From assembly GCA_024398965.1 (NCBI GenBank), contig JAKSIF010000019.1:1-53166 (forward strand): a stretch of DNA of 53,166 bases, in the 5' to 3' direction. Under the pieces are notes generated by a model, which ran no database searches, was not told the DNA's origin, and worked only from the letters and a program-made list of their open reading frames with translations. Source of the DNA: Fibrobacter sp. Its GTDB lineage: Bacteria; Fibrobacterota; Fibrobacteria; Fibrobacterales; Fibrobacteraceae. Shown here piece by piece: positions 41,001-49,203 of the stretch (the stretch's first letter is position 1; each line of letters opens with the position of its first letter). A program made the position numbers and the translations under genes.

Positions 41001-42278
41001 ATGAGTGTAAGCGGTGGAATTATAAGCAGAACCGATACGATTACAAGAGCAGACGTTAAAACAGCAATACAAGCCAGTACGAACAATTTGACCGAACTTT
41101 GCAAGCACGCAAACGTCAAACCTTGCAGTCGTTACAAACCAGTACGGAAGAAACAAGATACCGGAATGACTGAGGCTGATTTTGCCTCAGTTGATTACGG
41201 GTATCTTTATCCGTCATTGCTGACTGCCCAGGAACTTTGCAATTTCCTTGCCGGGATCAGTACAGCAAGCGGCAAGAATCTAACCCGTAGCGGTAGCGAT
41301 TTGGTTGCAATCAAAAACGGATGGTACTACCAAAAGCCATCGGGAGGAGCGGATTCTCCTTGCAGAATTGGAGACTTTAGAGGTTACAACAATAACGTAG
41401 GGAACAACCTTATGCTATTCGAGTCATTCGACAGCATCAATGTTGCACAGCCCCCGGCACAAACAAGAATCCCTTTCAGTGTTTATTGCCCTTATGGCGA
41501 AAGCCAGGTGTTGCCGTGGGAAATGGGCAGCATGAATAACACTGGGAAGGTAGATAGCAACAAGCGATATTTCGGAATTGTCGTTTATAAGGTTGGAGCA
41601 ACTATCACGGCACGTTCAAATCCAAGGTATCTTGTTTCCGGTTCAAATAACGAACTGATGATTGAAAGCACATCGAGCCTATCTGCCGGGGCAAAGTTAT
41701 GCAAGTTATTTGATGGCTCCGGTACTTACTGGATTATCCCGGTAATGTCATCGAGCAAAGAAGCGTTTAATGATGGAACGACCGCATCGGGAGCAACGGC
41801 AAATCAGCAAGCAATCTTCTACCCTCTACCATGCGCACACCAGGTTTGTGTAGCAACTAATAGCACATCGGTTGTAGTTCCACCGATTAGCACTGATGTT
41901 GTATGGACAACAACCATAACGGCCACACGCACAAGCAGAAGAATCAATATAACGATGACACTGAGCGGAAGACTGAAAAAAGCGGGTTCAAGTGTATCAA
42001 TCGGTGGATGGGGTATCTATTCTGTAGTCAGCGCAAGGCAAGGGCAGAACGACTATATATCAACACCGAAAATTATCACAGCAAACAAATTGGCTTCAAC
42101 GATAACCAGTGCAACTGCTGACACAATCGTGTATAATGGAATCACCGGACTTGCTTTTGATTACTTGGATGCCGGATTCAACACGACTGACCCTATCACT
42201 ATTTCAGTGCTTTGTCAAACAATGAACGAGGGCAAATATTTTGATTTACAAAATAGTTCAAATGAGGTAACTAAATAA
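41001..42278 (+). CDS. Tail-tip associated/fibre protein
   Basis: A 425-aa protein immediately after the S74 fibre gene. The N-terminal part (VSGGIISRTDTITRADVKTAIQAS) looks like a virion-attachment helix, the middle is Gly/Ser/Thr-rich with beta strands, and repeats such as CKLFDGSGTYWIIPVMSSSKEA suggest a fibre or adhesin. No enzymatic motif is seen. It likely shares the host-recognition role with the preceding fibre. Confidence 0.6.
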   Translation: MSVSGGIISRTDTITRADVKTAIQASTNNLTELCKHANVKPCSRYKPVRKKQDTGMTEADFASVDYGYLYPSLLTAQELCNFLAGISTASGKNLTRSGSDLVAIKNGWYYQKPSGGADSPCRIGDFRGYNNNVGNNLMLFESFDSINVAQPPAQTRIPFSVYCPYGESQVLPWEMGSMNNTGKVDSNKRYFGIVVYKVGATITARSNPRYLVSGSNNELMIESTSSLSAGAKLCKLFDGSGTYWIIPVMSSSKEAFNDGTTASGATANQQAIFYPLPCAHQVCVATNSTSVVVPPISTDVVWTTTITATRTSRRINITMTLSGRLKKAGSSVSIGGWGIYSVVSARQGQNDYISTPKIITANKLASTITSATADTIVYNGITGLAFDYLDAGFNTTDPITISVLCQTMNEGKYFDLQNSSNEVTK

Positions 42279-42286
42279 TTATAATC

Positions 42287-42436
42287 ATGAGATTAGAACA
42301 TAAGGACGAAGACTATGGCGGTGTAGGCATTAACACCACCAAGAATGACGAGAAGGAGTCAAAGAGAGCAGACATCGTGGCTGTAATGATTATCGTAGCG
42401 ATAGTCGCAGCCGTAGTTATTAACGCTTTAATTTAA
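42287..42436 (+). CDS. Small single-pass membrane protein
   Basis: A 49-aa ORF in the tail operon. A charged N-terminus (RLEHKDEDYGGVGINTTKNDEKESKR) precedes one strong C-terminal transmembrane helix (ADIVAVMIIVAIVAAVVINALI). This tail-anchored topology is common among small phage proteins. Function unknown. Confidence 0.5.
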   Translation: MRLEHKDEDYGGVGINTTKNDEKESKRADIVAVMIIVAIVAAVVINALI

Positions 42437-42442
42437 GTAAAG

Positions 42443-42865
42443 ATGTACACTGACACAACGAGCAACGGACTTACCCACATCAAGGCGCATGAGGGATATG
42501 TGATGACCAAGGGAAGCGAGATAGTAAGGGAGATTTGGTTAACTGGAGGTGGCTGTAACGAGTGGACTGAGGTAAGCGACCTGGTGCTATTGACACCACA
42601 AGAGCAGCAGCAGAGGCTCAATGAACTTGAGGCTTTCAAGGTTGAAAGCCTAAGACGAATTGGTGAACTTGAAGCCGAGGTAGCCGAGAAGACTGGAACA
42701 ATCGAGCGTCAAACCACATCTATGGCAGAACTGAGGGAGAAGCTATCAACAGCAGAAGCAAAGGTGGCTAATTTTGAAAAGATTGGCGGTGAAGGATTTA
42801 ACGTAGAAATCGGAAATGGAACTATCGGAACTATTGGAGATTCAGTAATCAAGAAAAATTTATAA
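42443..42865 (+). CDS. Coiled-coil tail-region protein
   Basis: A 140-aa protein. The first ~45 residues (HIKAHEGYVMTKGSEIVREIWLTGGGCNEWTEV) are a small beta domain seen at the tip of Bacteroidota phage tail operons, followed by a long coiled coil. The ending EIGNGTIGTIGDSVIKKNL is a short beta cap. Probably a trimeric tail accessory protein. Confidence 0.55.
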   Translation: MYTDTTSNGLTHIKAHEGYVMTKGSEIVREIWLTGGGCNEWTEVSDLVLLTPQEQQQRLNELEAFKVESLRRIGELEAEVAEKTGTIERQTTSMAELREKLSTAEAKVANFEKIGGEGFNVEIGNGTIGTIGDSVIKKNL

Positions 42866-42868
42866 ATC

Positions 42869-43321
42869 ATGAAGACATTAAAGACAAAGGAAGCCGTATC
42901 AGCATACAATCTGCTGAAGGCTGCGAAGATTAACAAGGTGGCAGTCGATGCCGACAAGTTTAACATCATCAAGACAACCCGTGCGCTGAAGAAGGTGGCG
43001 GAGGATTTCGAGTCTTTCCGTGCAGATTCAGTGGAGGCACTGAAGGGAGAGAACCATGAAGAAATCCTGGAACTCGCACAGCGATGGCAGAAGGAGGAGG
43101 AAGATGGCCAGAAGAAAACTCTAACACCGGAGGAGCGAGTGGCCGTTAATTCATACTTTGAGAAATATAACAAGAGCATCAATGAATGCTTGAAGGAGGA
43201 GGCAGAGAAGGAGAACGAGATCGACGTAAAGGAAATCACCGACGAATCGTTCATGCAGCTCATCGGAGGCAACGACTGGAACACCGAACAGATGATAGCA
43301 ATCCAGGACGTAATCTGTTAG
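42869..43321 (+). CDS. Hypothetical helical protein
   Basis: A 150-aa charged helical protein (KTKEAVSAYNLLKAAKINKVAVDADKFNIIKTTRALKKVAEDFESF...). Three bases after the preceding gene, three before the DnaA-like gene. No recognised domain; likely part of the end-of-tail operon. Confidence 0.55.
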   Translation: MKTLKTKEAVSAYNLLKAAKINKVAVDADKFNIIKTTRALKKVAEDFESFRADSVEALKGENHEEILELAQRWQKEEEDGQKKTLTPEERVAVNSYFEKYNKSINECLKEEAEKENEIDVKEITDESFMQLIGGNDWNTEQMIAIQDVIC

Positions 43322-43324
43322 CCT

Positions 43325-43693
43325 ATGACAAAAAAGGAAATTTTCGACAAGATCGTGGAAATCACAGCGGAAGTCTGCAACGTCAGCCATGAGGACATCA
43401 TGGACGGGTGCAGGAAGGAAGACGTGGTCACAGCCAGGACGATCTGTGTCTTCTGGGCCACAGCTGCCGGATTTTCAGTAGAGAGCATGGTGCAGTGCAC
43501 TGAAACAAACAACGCGCACTCCATCAATTCGGTAAAGGCCAGGATTGAGTATTACTGGACGGAGAAATACGCATTCCATGTCCTGGTTAAGGAGGTGGGC
43601 AAGCGGCTCCTGGACTTTGCCCACAGCATAGATGAGGACTTCGATATATGGAAGCCGATAAACCACATCCGAAAGATTACCGGAAAGTACTGA
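43325..43693 (+). CDS. DnaA domain IV-like DNA-binding protein
   Basis: A 122-aa protein resembling the C-terminal DNA-binding domain of DnaA: VEITAEVCNVSHEDIMDGCRKEDVVTARTICVFWATAAGFS matches the 'V...y.v...dl....R...v..AR.ia.yl......s' pattern. There is no ATPase. In phages such proteins may bind DnaA boxes to interfere with host replication or act as regulators. It is the last gene before a terminator, in the late operon. Confidence 0.65.
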   Translation: MTKKEIFDKIVEITAEVCNVSHEDIMDGCRKEDVVTARTICVFWATAAGFSVESMVQCTETNNAHSINSVKARIEYYWTEKYAFHVLVKEVGKRLLDFAHSIDEDFDIWKPINHIRKITGKY

Positions 43694-43728
43694 TTGTTTT
43701 TTTCATAGATATTAAATAAGGTTTGAGA

Positions 43729-43760
43729 GCAGCTGCCCGTGACGGGTCGCTGCTTTTTTT
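43729..43760 (+). terminator. Rho-independent terminator of virion operon
   Basis: GCAGC (43729-43733) pairs with GCTGC (43749-43753), enclosing CCCG/CGGG, and is followed by seven T residues. It closes the transcript starting at 28304-28336. Confidence 0.85.
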
Positions 43761-43822
43761 GTGCATGAAAGCAACCGGAAAGAAATCCAAAAGAAACGCG
43801 AAAGTAACTGAAAAACGAAGAA

Positions 43823-43853
43823 TTGCACCGGACAAAGGAACTCGCTACCTTTG
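43823..43853 (+). promoter_or_regulatory. Promoter of Gly-rich cluster
   Basis: TTG (43823-43825), 20 bp, TACCTTTG (43846-43853) fits the Bacteroidota consensus. It follows the terminator at 43729-43760 and drives 43911 onward. It lacks both of the palindromes found at the other phage promoters, so it may be constitutive. Confidence 0.65.
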
Positions 43854-43910
43854 CAACAAACCACATAGAGGTGGGAAAACTAAAAACTCAACTAAAAAAT
43901 TTTTTGAATT

Positions 43911-44780
43911 ATGGGAGACGTAACAAGAGTGTTTGTTCCCGATGGCGGTAATTTCGGGGGCAACGGAATGGAAGGTATGTTGCTTGGCAGTATGATGAAC
44001 GGATGCGGTGGCTTCGGTGGCGGAGCATTCAACAACCCAATCTGGGCGCTTATCATTGTAGGTCTGCTTCGTCAGTGGGGATTTGATGGGAACGGCAATA
44101 ACAGCCAGTTGTCGCAGATTCAAGACACCTTGAATACAAATCAAGGCAACACTCTGCTGATGAATGCTATCACAACACAGGGCACGGCAAATGTGACAGC
44201 AACAAAGGAATTGGCAGCAGCTACAAATTGCAACTACAATGCTATGCAAGGAGCTATCAATGCTATTCAGCAGCAGATTGCGAACAAAGCCTCACAGGAT
44301 GGCATCAGCTTTATGCAGGTTGTAAACGCCATCAATAATGGAGATGCAGCCCTGGCCAACACATTGCAATCATGTTGCTGTGACATGAAAACATTAATGA
44401 CTAACCTTAACTATGAGGGAAGACTGGCTGATCAGGCTCAGGCTGCTTTCCTGGGTGGCAAGATTGATGCGCAGACCACACTGATTAACGATAAGTTCTG
44501 TCAGTTGGAGATGCGTGAGATGCAGAACAAGTTGGATGCAGAGCGTGCTAAGAATCTGGCCTTGACAAATCAGTTGTCACAGGAGCACCAGAGTGCAACA
44601 TTCGCATCGATGGTTGCACCTATGCAAGCAGACATCAACGAAATCAAGTGCAAGCAGCCTAACACGGTGACCATTCCTTACTCGCCAGTAACACCTATTC
44701 CTAACTGCGTGGCATGGAACGCTGCAATTTATGGCGGATTCCCTTATGGCGGTGGCAGAAGCGGACAGATTTGGAGTTAA
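43911..44780 (+). CDS. Gly-rich phage protein of unknown function
   Basis: A 289-aa protein. It has an N-terminal Gly/Phe/Met-rich stretch (GGNFGGNGMEGMLLGSMMNGCGGFGGGAFNN) with a hydrophobic helix (PIWALIIVGLLRQWG), long Gln/Asn-rich helices with a CCC cluster near residue 150, and a C-terminus PYGGGRSGQIWS. Such proteins occur in many gut phages of Bacteroidota and Firmicutes as a small conserved cluster. The role is unknown; a virion-associated protein is possible. Confidence 0.6.
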   Translation: MGDVTRVFVPDGGNFGGNGMEGMLLGSMMNGCGGFGGGAFNNPIWALIIVGLLRQWGFDGNGNNSQLSQIQDTLNTNQGNTLLMNAITTQGTANVTATKELAAATNCNYNAMQGAINAIQQQIANKASQDGISFMQVVNAINNGDAALANTLQSCCCDMKTLMTNLNYEGRLADQAQAAFLGGKIDAQTTLINDKFCQLEMREMQNKLDAERAKNLALTNQLSQEHQSATFASMVAPMQADINEIKCKQPNTVTIPYSPVTPIPNCVAWNAAIYGGFPYGGGRSGQIWS

Positions 44781-44802
44781 ACCTTAAATTGTTTGTATTA
44801 TT

Positions 44803-45156
44803 ATGGCAGAGTTCTTAACCTATCCGAACAGGGCTAATACTGAGGGTTTTCCCTTGTTGAAGGGTATTCCATCCGTTGACGCTACAAGTGGCAATCTGGT
44901 AATTACCTTTGAGCCACATGCTGCTATGGGCAACCAGTGGACAGGCGGATTCTATGTATTCGTTGACGGGACAATAGCAACCGGAGCTCAGCCAGTCGTT
45001 TTTGCTACAAGAGGTGTTGCCGAGACTAAGCCATTGTATATGTTCAATGGCGCACAGGCAACAGCCGCAGAGCTAGTCACTACAACTGGTGGGGTGCTGA
45101 TTTGCTTCTATAACGGAGCTAACCAGAAGTTACAAGTGTTCGGTATAACTAATTAA
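44803..45156 (+). CDS. Companion of Gly-rich phage protein
   Basis: A 117-aa beta-rich protein (FLTYPNRANTEGFPLLKGIPSVDATSGNLVITFEPHAAMGNQWTGGFYVFVDG...). It is the usual second gene of the cluster started by the 289-aa protein and may form a small beta-sandwich. Function unknown. Confidence 0.6.
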   Translation: MAEFLTYPNRANTEGFPLLKGIPSVDATSGNLVITFEPHAAMGNQWTGGFYVFVDGTIATGAQPVVFATRGVAETKPLYMFNGAQATAAELVTTTGGVLICFYNGANQKLQVFGITN

Positions 45157-45167
45157 TTGAGAATTAT

Positions 45168-45650
45168 ATGTTTAGCGATTTGAGAGAAGGAAGTCAAGTT
45201 TATATCTTGACAAAGGAAAGAATCGATGCTCCAAAACTGGAGGTTGGCAAGGTCGTGAGTTACACTCAGCCTGTGCCTAAGTACCCAAATTCGTTCAGCT
45301 ATGTGAATCCGCAAGTTGAATGTGTCATGGACTTGAAGGTAAGCGTTGGCGATGAGACCTTTGACATCCCCCAGTTGCCATCCAGAGAGGGCCTGTACAG
45401 GTTTAAGAATGTCGTGGTCACAGACTCAAGGGATGCCATGAACATGGAGGTGGAGAAGATGCGGCAGATGTCGGCAGAGCATGTAGAGACAACACCATTG
45501 CATGAAAAGGCATTGAAGGCGTATGACGACATTCTGGCCACTATCAATCCATCGTTCGCAAAGGACAAGAGGCTTGATGACATGGACAGGAGGATAAACT
45601 CGCTCGACGAGAAACTGGACAAGATTCTGGACTCTCTCAGCACTCGCTGA
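45168..45650 (+). CDS. Third protein of Gly-rich cluster
   Basis: A 160-aa protein: N-terminal beta barrel-like part (SDLREGSQVYILTKERIDAPKLEVGKVVSYTQ) and a C-terminal coiled coil (RLDDMDRRINSLDEKLDKILDSL). Typical member of the same gut-phage cluster. Function unknown. Confidence 0.55.
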   Translation: MFSDLREGSQVYILTKERIDAPKLEVGKVVSYTQPVPKYPNSFSYVNPQVECVMDLKVSVGDETFDIPQLPSREGLYRFKNVVVTDSRDAMNMEVEKMRQMSAEHVETTPLHEKALKAYDDILATINPSFAKDKRLDDMDRRINSLDEKLDKILDSLSTR

Positions 45651-45680
45651 CAGGTGTGTAACGTATAAAAAGATACTACT

Positions 45681-45989
45681 ATGGGATATATGTATGAATT
45701 TGAGACCGAAAAGGTTGGCAATATCGCAGAAAACCTTGAGAAGGGTATCCGCTATATCGGTAAGGCCATGCAAGTGGCAGAGGAGCTTTGCGGTGGCGGT
45801 GAGACTGGCTACAGGAACGGCTCTGGCTATAATGGCGGTGGTTCTGGATACCGGATTGGTATGCGTGGCAACTATGGTGGCAGAAGCATGGGCTATCGTG
45901 AGGACGAGGAAGAGCCTCACTATGACGAGTACGGCAACCCTGTGATGGGTATGCGCAGAATGCGTGACAGCCGAGGCAGATTTATGTAA
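45681..45989 (+). CDS. Gly/Arg-rich protein ending in DSRGRFM
   Basis: A 102-aa protein. A helical first third (ENLEKGIRYIGKAMQVAEELCGGGE) precedes a Gly/Tyr/Arg-rich tail (YNGGGSGYRIGMRGNYGGRSMGYR) and the C-terminal MRRMRDSRGRFM. The ending recurs across gut phages in this gene cluster. Low-complexity tails of this kind bind nucleic acid or phase-separate in other systems; that is only a suggestion here. Confidence 0.6.
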   Translation: MGYMYEFETEKVGNIAENLEKGIRYIGKAMQVAEELCGGGETGYRNGSGYNGGGSGYRIGMRGNYGGRSMGYREDEEEPHYDEYGNPVMGMRRMRDSRGRFM

Positions 45990-46002
45990 ACAGCAACCTA
46001 GA

Positions 46003-46053
46003 GGGCATGGAAAATAGGCACATTTAAACATGCTTATTTGAAGTGCCCTTTTT
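46003..46053 (+). terminator. Terminator after Gly-rich cluster
   Basis: A nested hairpin: GGGCA (46003-46007) pairs with TGCCC (46044-46048), and inside it AAATAGGCA pairs with TGCTTATTT. It is followed by five T residues. Likely rho-independent terminator. Confidence 0.75.
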
Positions 46054-46065
46054 AAATCATTGATT

Positions 46066-46488
46066 ATGAACAGACAAGCACTCGATTATTACATGGACAT
46101 GCCAAGGGCCATGAAATCATACCTGCGGCACAACGGGTGGCATTTCTCGAAGAATGCCTGCAACCTTGCCGTTACAAGAATGAGGAGATACAACCAGTCG
46201 ACCGGGAAGATGGAGCCAGTGGAGGCAATCGGAAAGGATGAGGTGGAGGATATCCTAAAGAGGAACGGCATCAAGCTCGAGAACGCGGCCGGGTACGACC
46301 ACGTCTATGTGGCAAACATGATACGCGCGGATTTCTGGAGGTCTTCAATTGAGGACGAACAGCACATGGCCAGGATGATAAAGGACTTCATCGACGACAG
46401 AGACCAGGGCGACGGGTTCATCTTCGCAAGATGGTACAGCGACATGATCCGTGCGGGAATCCCGGTGGAATGGGAGGACATGGAATAG
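46066..46488 (+). CDS. Hypothetical phage protein
   Basis: A 140-aa protein from the ATG at 46066 (an upstream TTG adds two residues). Residues such as RHNGWHFSKNACNLAVTRMRRYN and EDVEDILKRNGIKLENAAGYDHVYVANMIRADFW suggest a folded helical domain conserved in gut phages. It precedes the zincin-like gene in a two-gene unit. Function unknown. Confidence 0.58.
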   Translation: MNRQALDYYMDMPRAMKSYLRHNGWHFSKNACNLAVTRMRRYNQSTGKMEPVEAIGKDEVEDILKRNGIKLENAAGYDHVYVANMIRADFWRSSIEDEQHMARMIKDFIDDRDQGDGFIFARWYSDMIRAGIPVEWEDME

Positions 46489-46501
46489 GAAGGAGGACAC
46501 C

Positions 46502-46912
46502 ATGCGGGCATTCAACATCTACCTGGAGCAATACGACTGGATGGCCAGAATCTACGTGGCGGTCACACACCTAAACACGCGGGAGGTGACCCATGCACTG
46601 ATGCACATCGGTTGCAGAGGCAGAGACCTCGACACGGCATACGCGCAACTTGCCAGAGGAAATGAGAACACCGGGATCTGCTACACGAACAAGATGGAGC
46701 GAATGTCGGTGGTTGTCATCGGCAGGACTTCATCGGCAAAGGAGTTCTTGAACTCGCTGATGCACGAGACCGGGCACCTTGCATGCCACATTGCACAGCA
46801 GTTCCGGATAAGCACAGAGGGAGAGGAAATCTGCTACATCATGGGAGACATTGCCATGAAGATGTACCCCAAAGTCCGGGACTTGCTCTGCCAACACTGC
46901 CGGGAGCATTAA
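46502..46912 (+). CDS. Zincin-like metalloprotease domain protein
   Basis: A 136-aa protein from the ATG at 46502, which has a strong ribosome site (GGAGG). It contains HExxH at H88-E89-T-G-H92 (SLMHETGHLACHIAQQF), followed by the possible third ligand in EGEEICYIMGD. The small size suggests a minimal zincin fold. It could modify host or virion protein; the substrate is unknown. It is paired with the 46066 gene. Confidence 0.65.
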   Translation: MRAFNIYLEQYDWMARIYVAVTHLNTREVTHALMHIGCRGRDLDTAYAQLARGNENTGICYTNKMERMSVVVIGRTSSAKEFLNSLMHETGHLACHIAQQFRISTEGEEICYIMGDIAMKMYPKVRDLLCQHCREH

Positions 46913-46934
46913 AAAACAAAAAAAAGAGCAAAAA

Positions 46935-46968
46935 CTGCTTGTATAACAAGCGAAAATCCGTAAATTTG
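46935..46968 (+). promoter_or_regulatory. Lysis-operon promoter with palindromic operator
   Basis: GCTTGT-ATA-ACAAGC (46937-46951) is the third copy of the late palindrome, and TAAATTTG (46961-46968) is the -7 box with its TTTG core 21 bp from the palindrome centre. It drives the holin-amidase-spanin genes. Confidence 0.72.
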
Positions 46969-46985
46969 TAAGCAGGTAAAACCAA

Positions 46986-47477
46986 ATGGAAGAAAAGAAA
47001 AAAATGGATCACATAAAAACACTGCTTGTAGGCATCTTTACCGGATTAACGGCATTCTTGCACCCGATTTCCGGAGACGTTTACAGCCTGCTCCTGGTCT
47101 TCGTGGTGAACTTTCTGTGCGGGCTGATAGCCGCATATTGCAAGGGCGAGGACTTCGACTTTAAAAAGGCATTCCGGTGCGTTATCGAAGCGGCCATGTT
47201 CTTTGTCTTGATTGCCTCGATCTTCGCGGTCGGCAAATTCAAGGGGAACGCATCCGGGGCACTCCAGTGCGTATCGTTCGTAGTTTACGCAGTTACTTAT
47301 TTCTACAGCGTCAACGTACTGAGGAACCTCCAGAACATCTTCAAGCAAGGGACAGCGGCACACTCGGCCGTGAAATTCCTATACCACATTTTAAGTGTGG
47401 AGTTTGTGAAGAAGATCCCGTACCTTTCCGCATACATTAACCAGACAATCCCAGAGACAGATGGTAGTGCTGATTGA
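46986..47477 (+). CDS. Holin
   Basis: A 163-aa membrane protein with hydrophobic segments TLLVGIFTGLTAFLHPI, VYSLLLVFVVNFLCGLIAAY, AAMFFVLIASIFAVG and ALQCVSFVVYAVTYFY, i.e. three to four helices, with a charged C-terminus. This is the pattern of the phage holin_4-type family of Bacteroidota. It overlaps the amidase gene by 17 bp. It would make holes that release or activate the amidase at the end of infection. Confidence 0.8.
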   Translation: MEEKKKMDHIKTLLVGIFTGLTAFLHPISGDVYSLLLVFVVNFLCGLIAAYCKGEDFDFKKAFRCVIEAAMFFVLIASIFAVGKFKGNASGALQCVSFVVYAVTYFYSVNVLRNLQNIFKQGTAAHSAVKFLYHILSVEFVKKIPYLSAYINQTIPETDGSAD

Positions 47478-48045
47478 TAACGGGCACGGGGCAGAGACCC
47501 CGGGAAAGAGGTCACCGGACGGAAGAGTCCTGGAATTCTCATACACCAGGCTCCTGTCAGACTGGGTGGTGGCCATGCTGAAGGATGAGAACATCGAGAC
47601 CCACCTGGTCACACCGGAGAACGAGGACATCAAGCTGAGCGAGAGGTGCAGGAGGATAAACGAGTTCTGCCGTGAGCGAGGTACCGGAAACTGCATGGCC
47701 GTTTCACTGCACATCAATGCAAGCGGAAACGGGAGCCAGTGGATGAGCGCGACCGGGTGGAGCGCACATATATCCATGAACGCGGGAGCAGGATCGAAGA
47801 GACTGGCAGAGTGCCTGGCCGATGCAGCGAAGGAAGCCGGACTGAAAACCAGACAGCCTGCGGCCGACCAGAAGTACTGGAGACAGAACCTGGCGATTTG
47901 CCGGGACACGTTATGCGCAGCGGTGCTGACAGAGAACCTATTCATGGACAGCCGGAGCGACGTGGAGTACCTGCTTACCGAGGAGGGAATGAAAACACTG
48001 GCCAGGATTCACGTCCAGGCGATAAAGAAATACATAGGAAGATGA
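47461..48045 (+). CDS. N-acetylmuramoyl-L-alanine amidase (endolysin)
   Basis: A 194-aa Amidase_3 protein with the zinc and catalytic set H9 (IDNGHG), E25 (VLEFSYT), H84 (VSLHINA) and E158 (LTENLFMD). No signal peptide, so export depends on the holin encoded upstream. It cuts the bond between muramic acid and the peptide. It overlaps the spanin-like gene by 4 bp. Confidence 0.9.
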   Translation: MVVLIDNGHGAETPGKRSPDGRVLEFSYTRLLSDWVVAMLKDENIETHLVTPENEDIKLSERCRRINEFCRERGTGNCMAVSLHINASGNGSQWMSATGWSAHISMNAGAGSKRLAECLADAAKEAGLKTRQPAADQKYWRQNLAICRDTLCAAVLTENLFMDSRSDVEYLLTEEGMKTLARIHVQAIKKYIGR

Positions 48046-48581
48046 AACAAGCACTGAAACTCATCCTGCCGACAGCGGTCACAATCATAGCGGTGGCCTT
48101 TGGCTTTGCATTCATAAATGCAATCCTTGGGATGAAGAGACTGAGCGAGGAGATCCGGATGAAGAGCGACACCATAGCAATCCTTCAAACCAGGATAGAC
48201 ACCATGAGACACCGGGCACCAGAGGCCAGGGAGGTGGCTGATCTTCCGGAGCTGCGGTTCATCCAGGTACCATCAATCCTCCTGGTCAACCGGGAGACAA
48301 CCAGAACGGATACGATTCTGGTGGAGGACAGCACCCAGGTGGCAATCCCGGTAGAGCAGAAGGTCTACACGGACGACTCCACATACACGGCATGGATCAG
48401 CGGAGCTGCGGTGCGCATGGATTCGATAGAGACGTACCAGAAGACACAAACAGAAACAAAGATAATCACCAACACCATCACAAGGAAGAAGCGGATCGGG
48501 TTTGTCATTTCTGCCGGAGGAGCGATAACACCGAAGGGAATACAGCCAGGTCTAACCTTTGGAATCGGGTGGATGTTTTAA
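48042..48581 (+). CDS. Spanin-like inner membrane protein
   Basis: A 179-aa protein from the ATG at 48042. One N-terminal transmembrane helix (LKLILPTAVTIIAVAFGFAFINAIL), then a periplasmic coiled coil (MKRLSEEIRMKSDTIAILQTRIDTMR) and a beta-rich domain ending in GLTFGIGWMF, a pattern of DUF6549/DUF6808-like proteins. Placed third in the lysis cassette, it is the probable spanin equivalent that disrupts the outer membrane. Confidence 0.6.
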   Translation: MKQALKLILPTAVTIIAVAFGFAFINAILGMKRLSEEIRMKSDTIAILQTRIDTMRHRAPEAREVADLPELRFIQVPSILLVNRETTRTDTILVEDSTQVAIPVEQKVYTDDSTYTAWISGAAVRMDSIETYQKTQTETKIITNTITRKKRIGFVISAGGAITPKGIQPGLTFGIGWMF

Positions 48582-48632
48582 GAGACACCAGGAGCACCAC
48601 AATACAAATTTATTTTTTTAGGTATTACGAAA

Positions 48633-48668
48633 GAGGCATAACCCGGGAGGGCAGGTGCCTCTTTTTTT
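48633..48668 (+). terminator. Terminator of lysis operon
   Basis: GAGGCA (48633-48638) pairs with TGCCTC (48656-48661) and is followed by seven T residues (48662-48668). Confidence 0.82.
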
Positions 48669-48723
48669 GCTAATTTCCTATTAACTAATAATAACTCTAA
48701 TCTATTGATTATTATTTGATTAC

Positions 48724-48756
48724 ATTGCGCAATATCAAATAAAAGTGTTATATTTG
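48724..48756 (+). promoter_or_regulatory. Accessory-operon promoter 1 with ATTGCGCAAT
   Basis: ATTGCGCAAT (48724-48733) contains the TTG of the -33 box; 21 bp later lies TATATTTG (48749-48756). The first 20 bases, TTGCG..ATATCAA.TAA, are shared with the promoter at 50290. It drives 48790-50211. Confidence 0.72.
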
Positions 48757-48789
48757 CAATAGAAAAAGAAACAATAAAAAACAAAGACA

Positions 48790-48984
48790 ATGAAAAAGGC
48801 AACATTCTACAAGAACGGAGAGAAGAGCGGAGAGCTTACAATGACAGCAATCGAAGCTGAGTCATTCTACAAGATTCTGGCAACAGAGCACCCGGACATG
48901 ATCGTAGGAAAGAGCAGAACACCAGGATCAAGATGCTACCAGTACAGAGCAAGCGGAAATAGAATGAGAGTCGTAGTTGAATAA
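48790..48984 (+). CDS. Small accessory protein
   Basis: A 64-aa protein (KKATFYKNGEKSGELTMTAIEAESFYKILATEHPDMIVGKSRTPGSRCYQYRAS), alpha/beta, first gene of the right-end operon. Regular, optimal-looking codons suggest it is well expressed. Function unknown. Confidence 0.55.
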   Translation: MKKATFYKNGEKSGELTMTAIEAESFYKILATEHPDMIVGKSRTPGSRCYQYRASGNRMRVVVE

Positions 48985-48999
48985 TAGGAGGACAGCACC

Positions 49000-49191
49000 A
49001 TGACAGCATTACAGACAATCCAGGTAGACAGATACCACAGCCAGAGAGGTGCATGGATTTACAGCGTTAAGAAGAACGGACAGAGATACGCAAAGCCGAC
49101 CTGGAGCCAGGCACACGGAAACGAGAACTCGGTAGAGGAGATCATCGAGAGACTCGAGAGACTGAACCCAGGTAAGAGATTCGAATTCTAA
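49000..49191 (+). CDS. Small accessory protein
   Basis: A 63-aa protein (VDRYHSQRGAWIYSVKKNGQRYAKPTWSQAHGNENSVEEIIERLERLNPG) with good ribosome site AGGAGG. Reads as a small alpha/beta domain. Function unknown. Confidence 0.55.
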   Translation: MTALQTIQVDRYHSQRGAWIYSVKKNGQRYAKPTWSQAHGNENSVEEIIERLERLNPGKRFEF

Positions 49192-49203
49192 AACATAAGC
49201 CAT

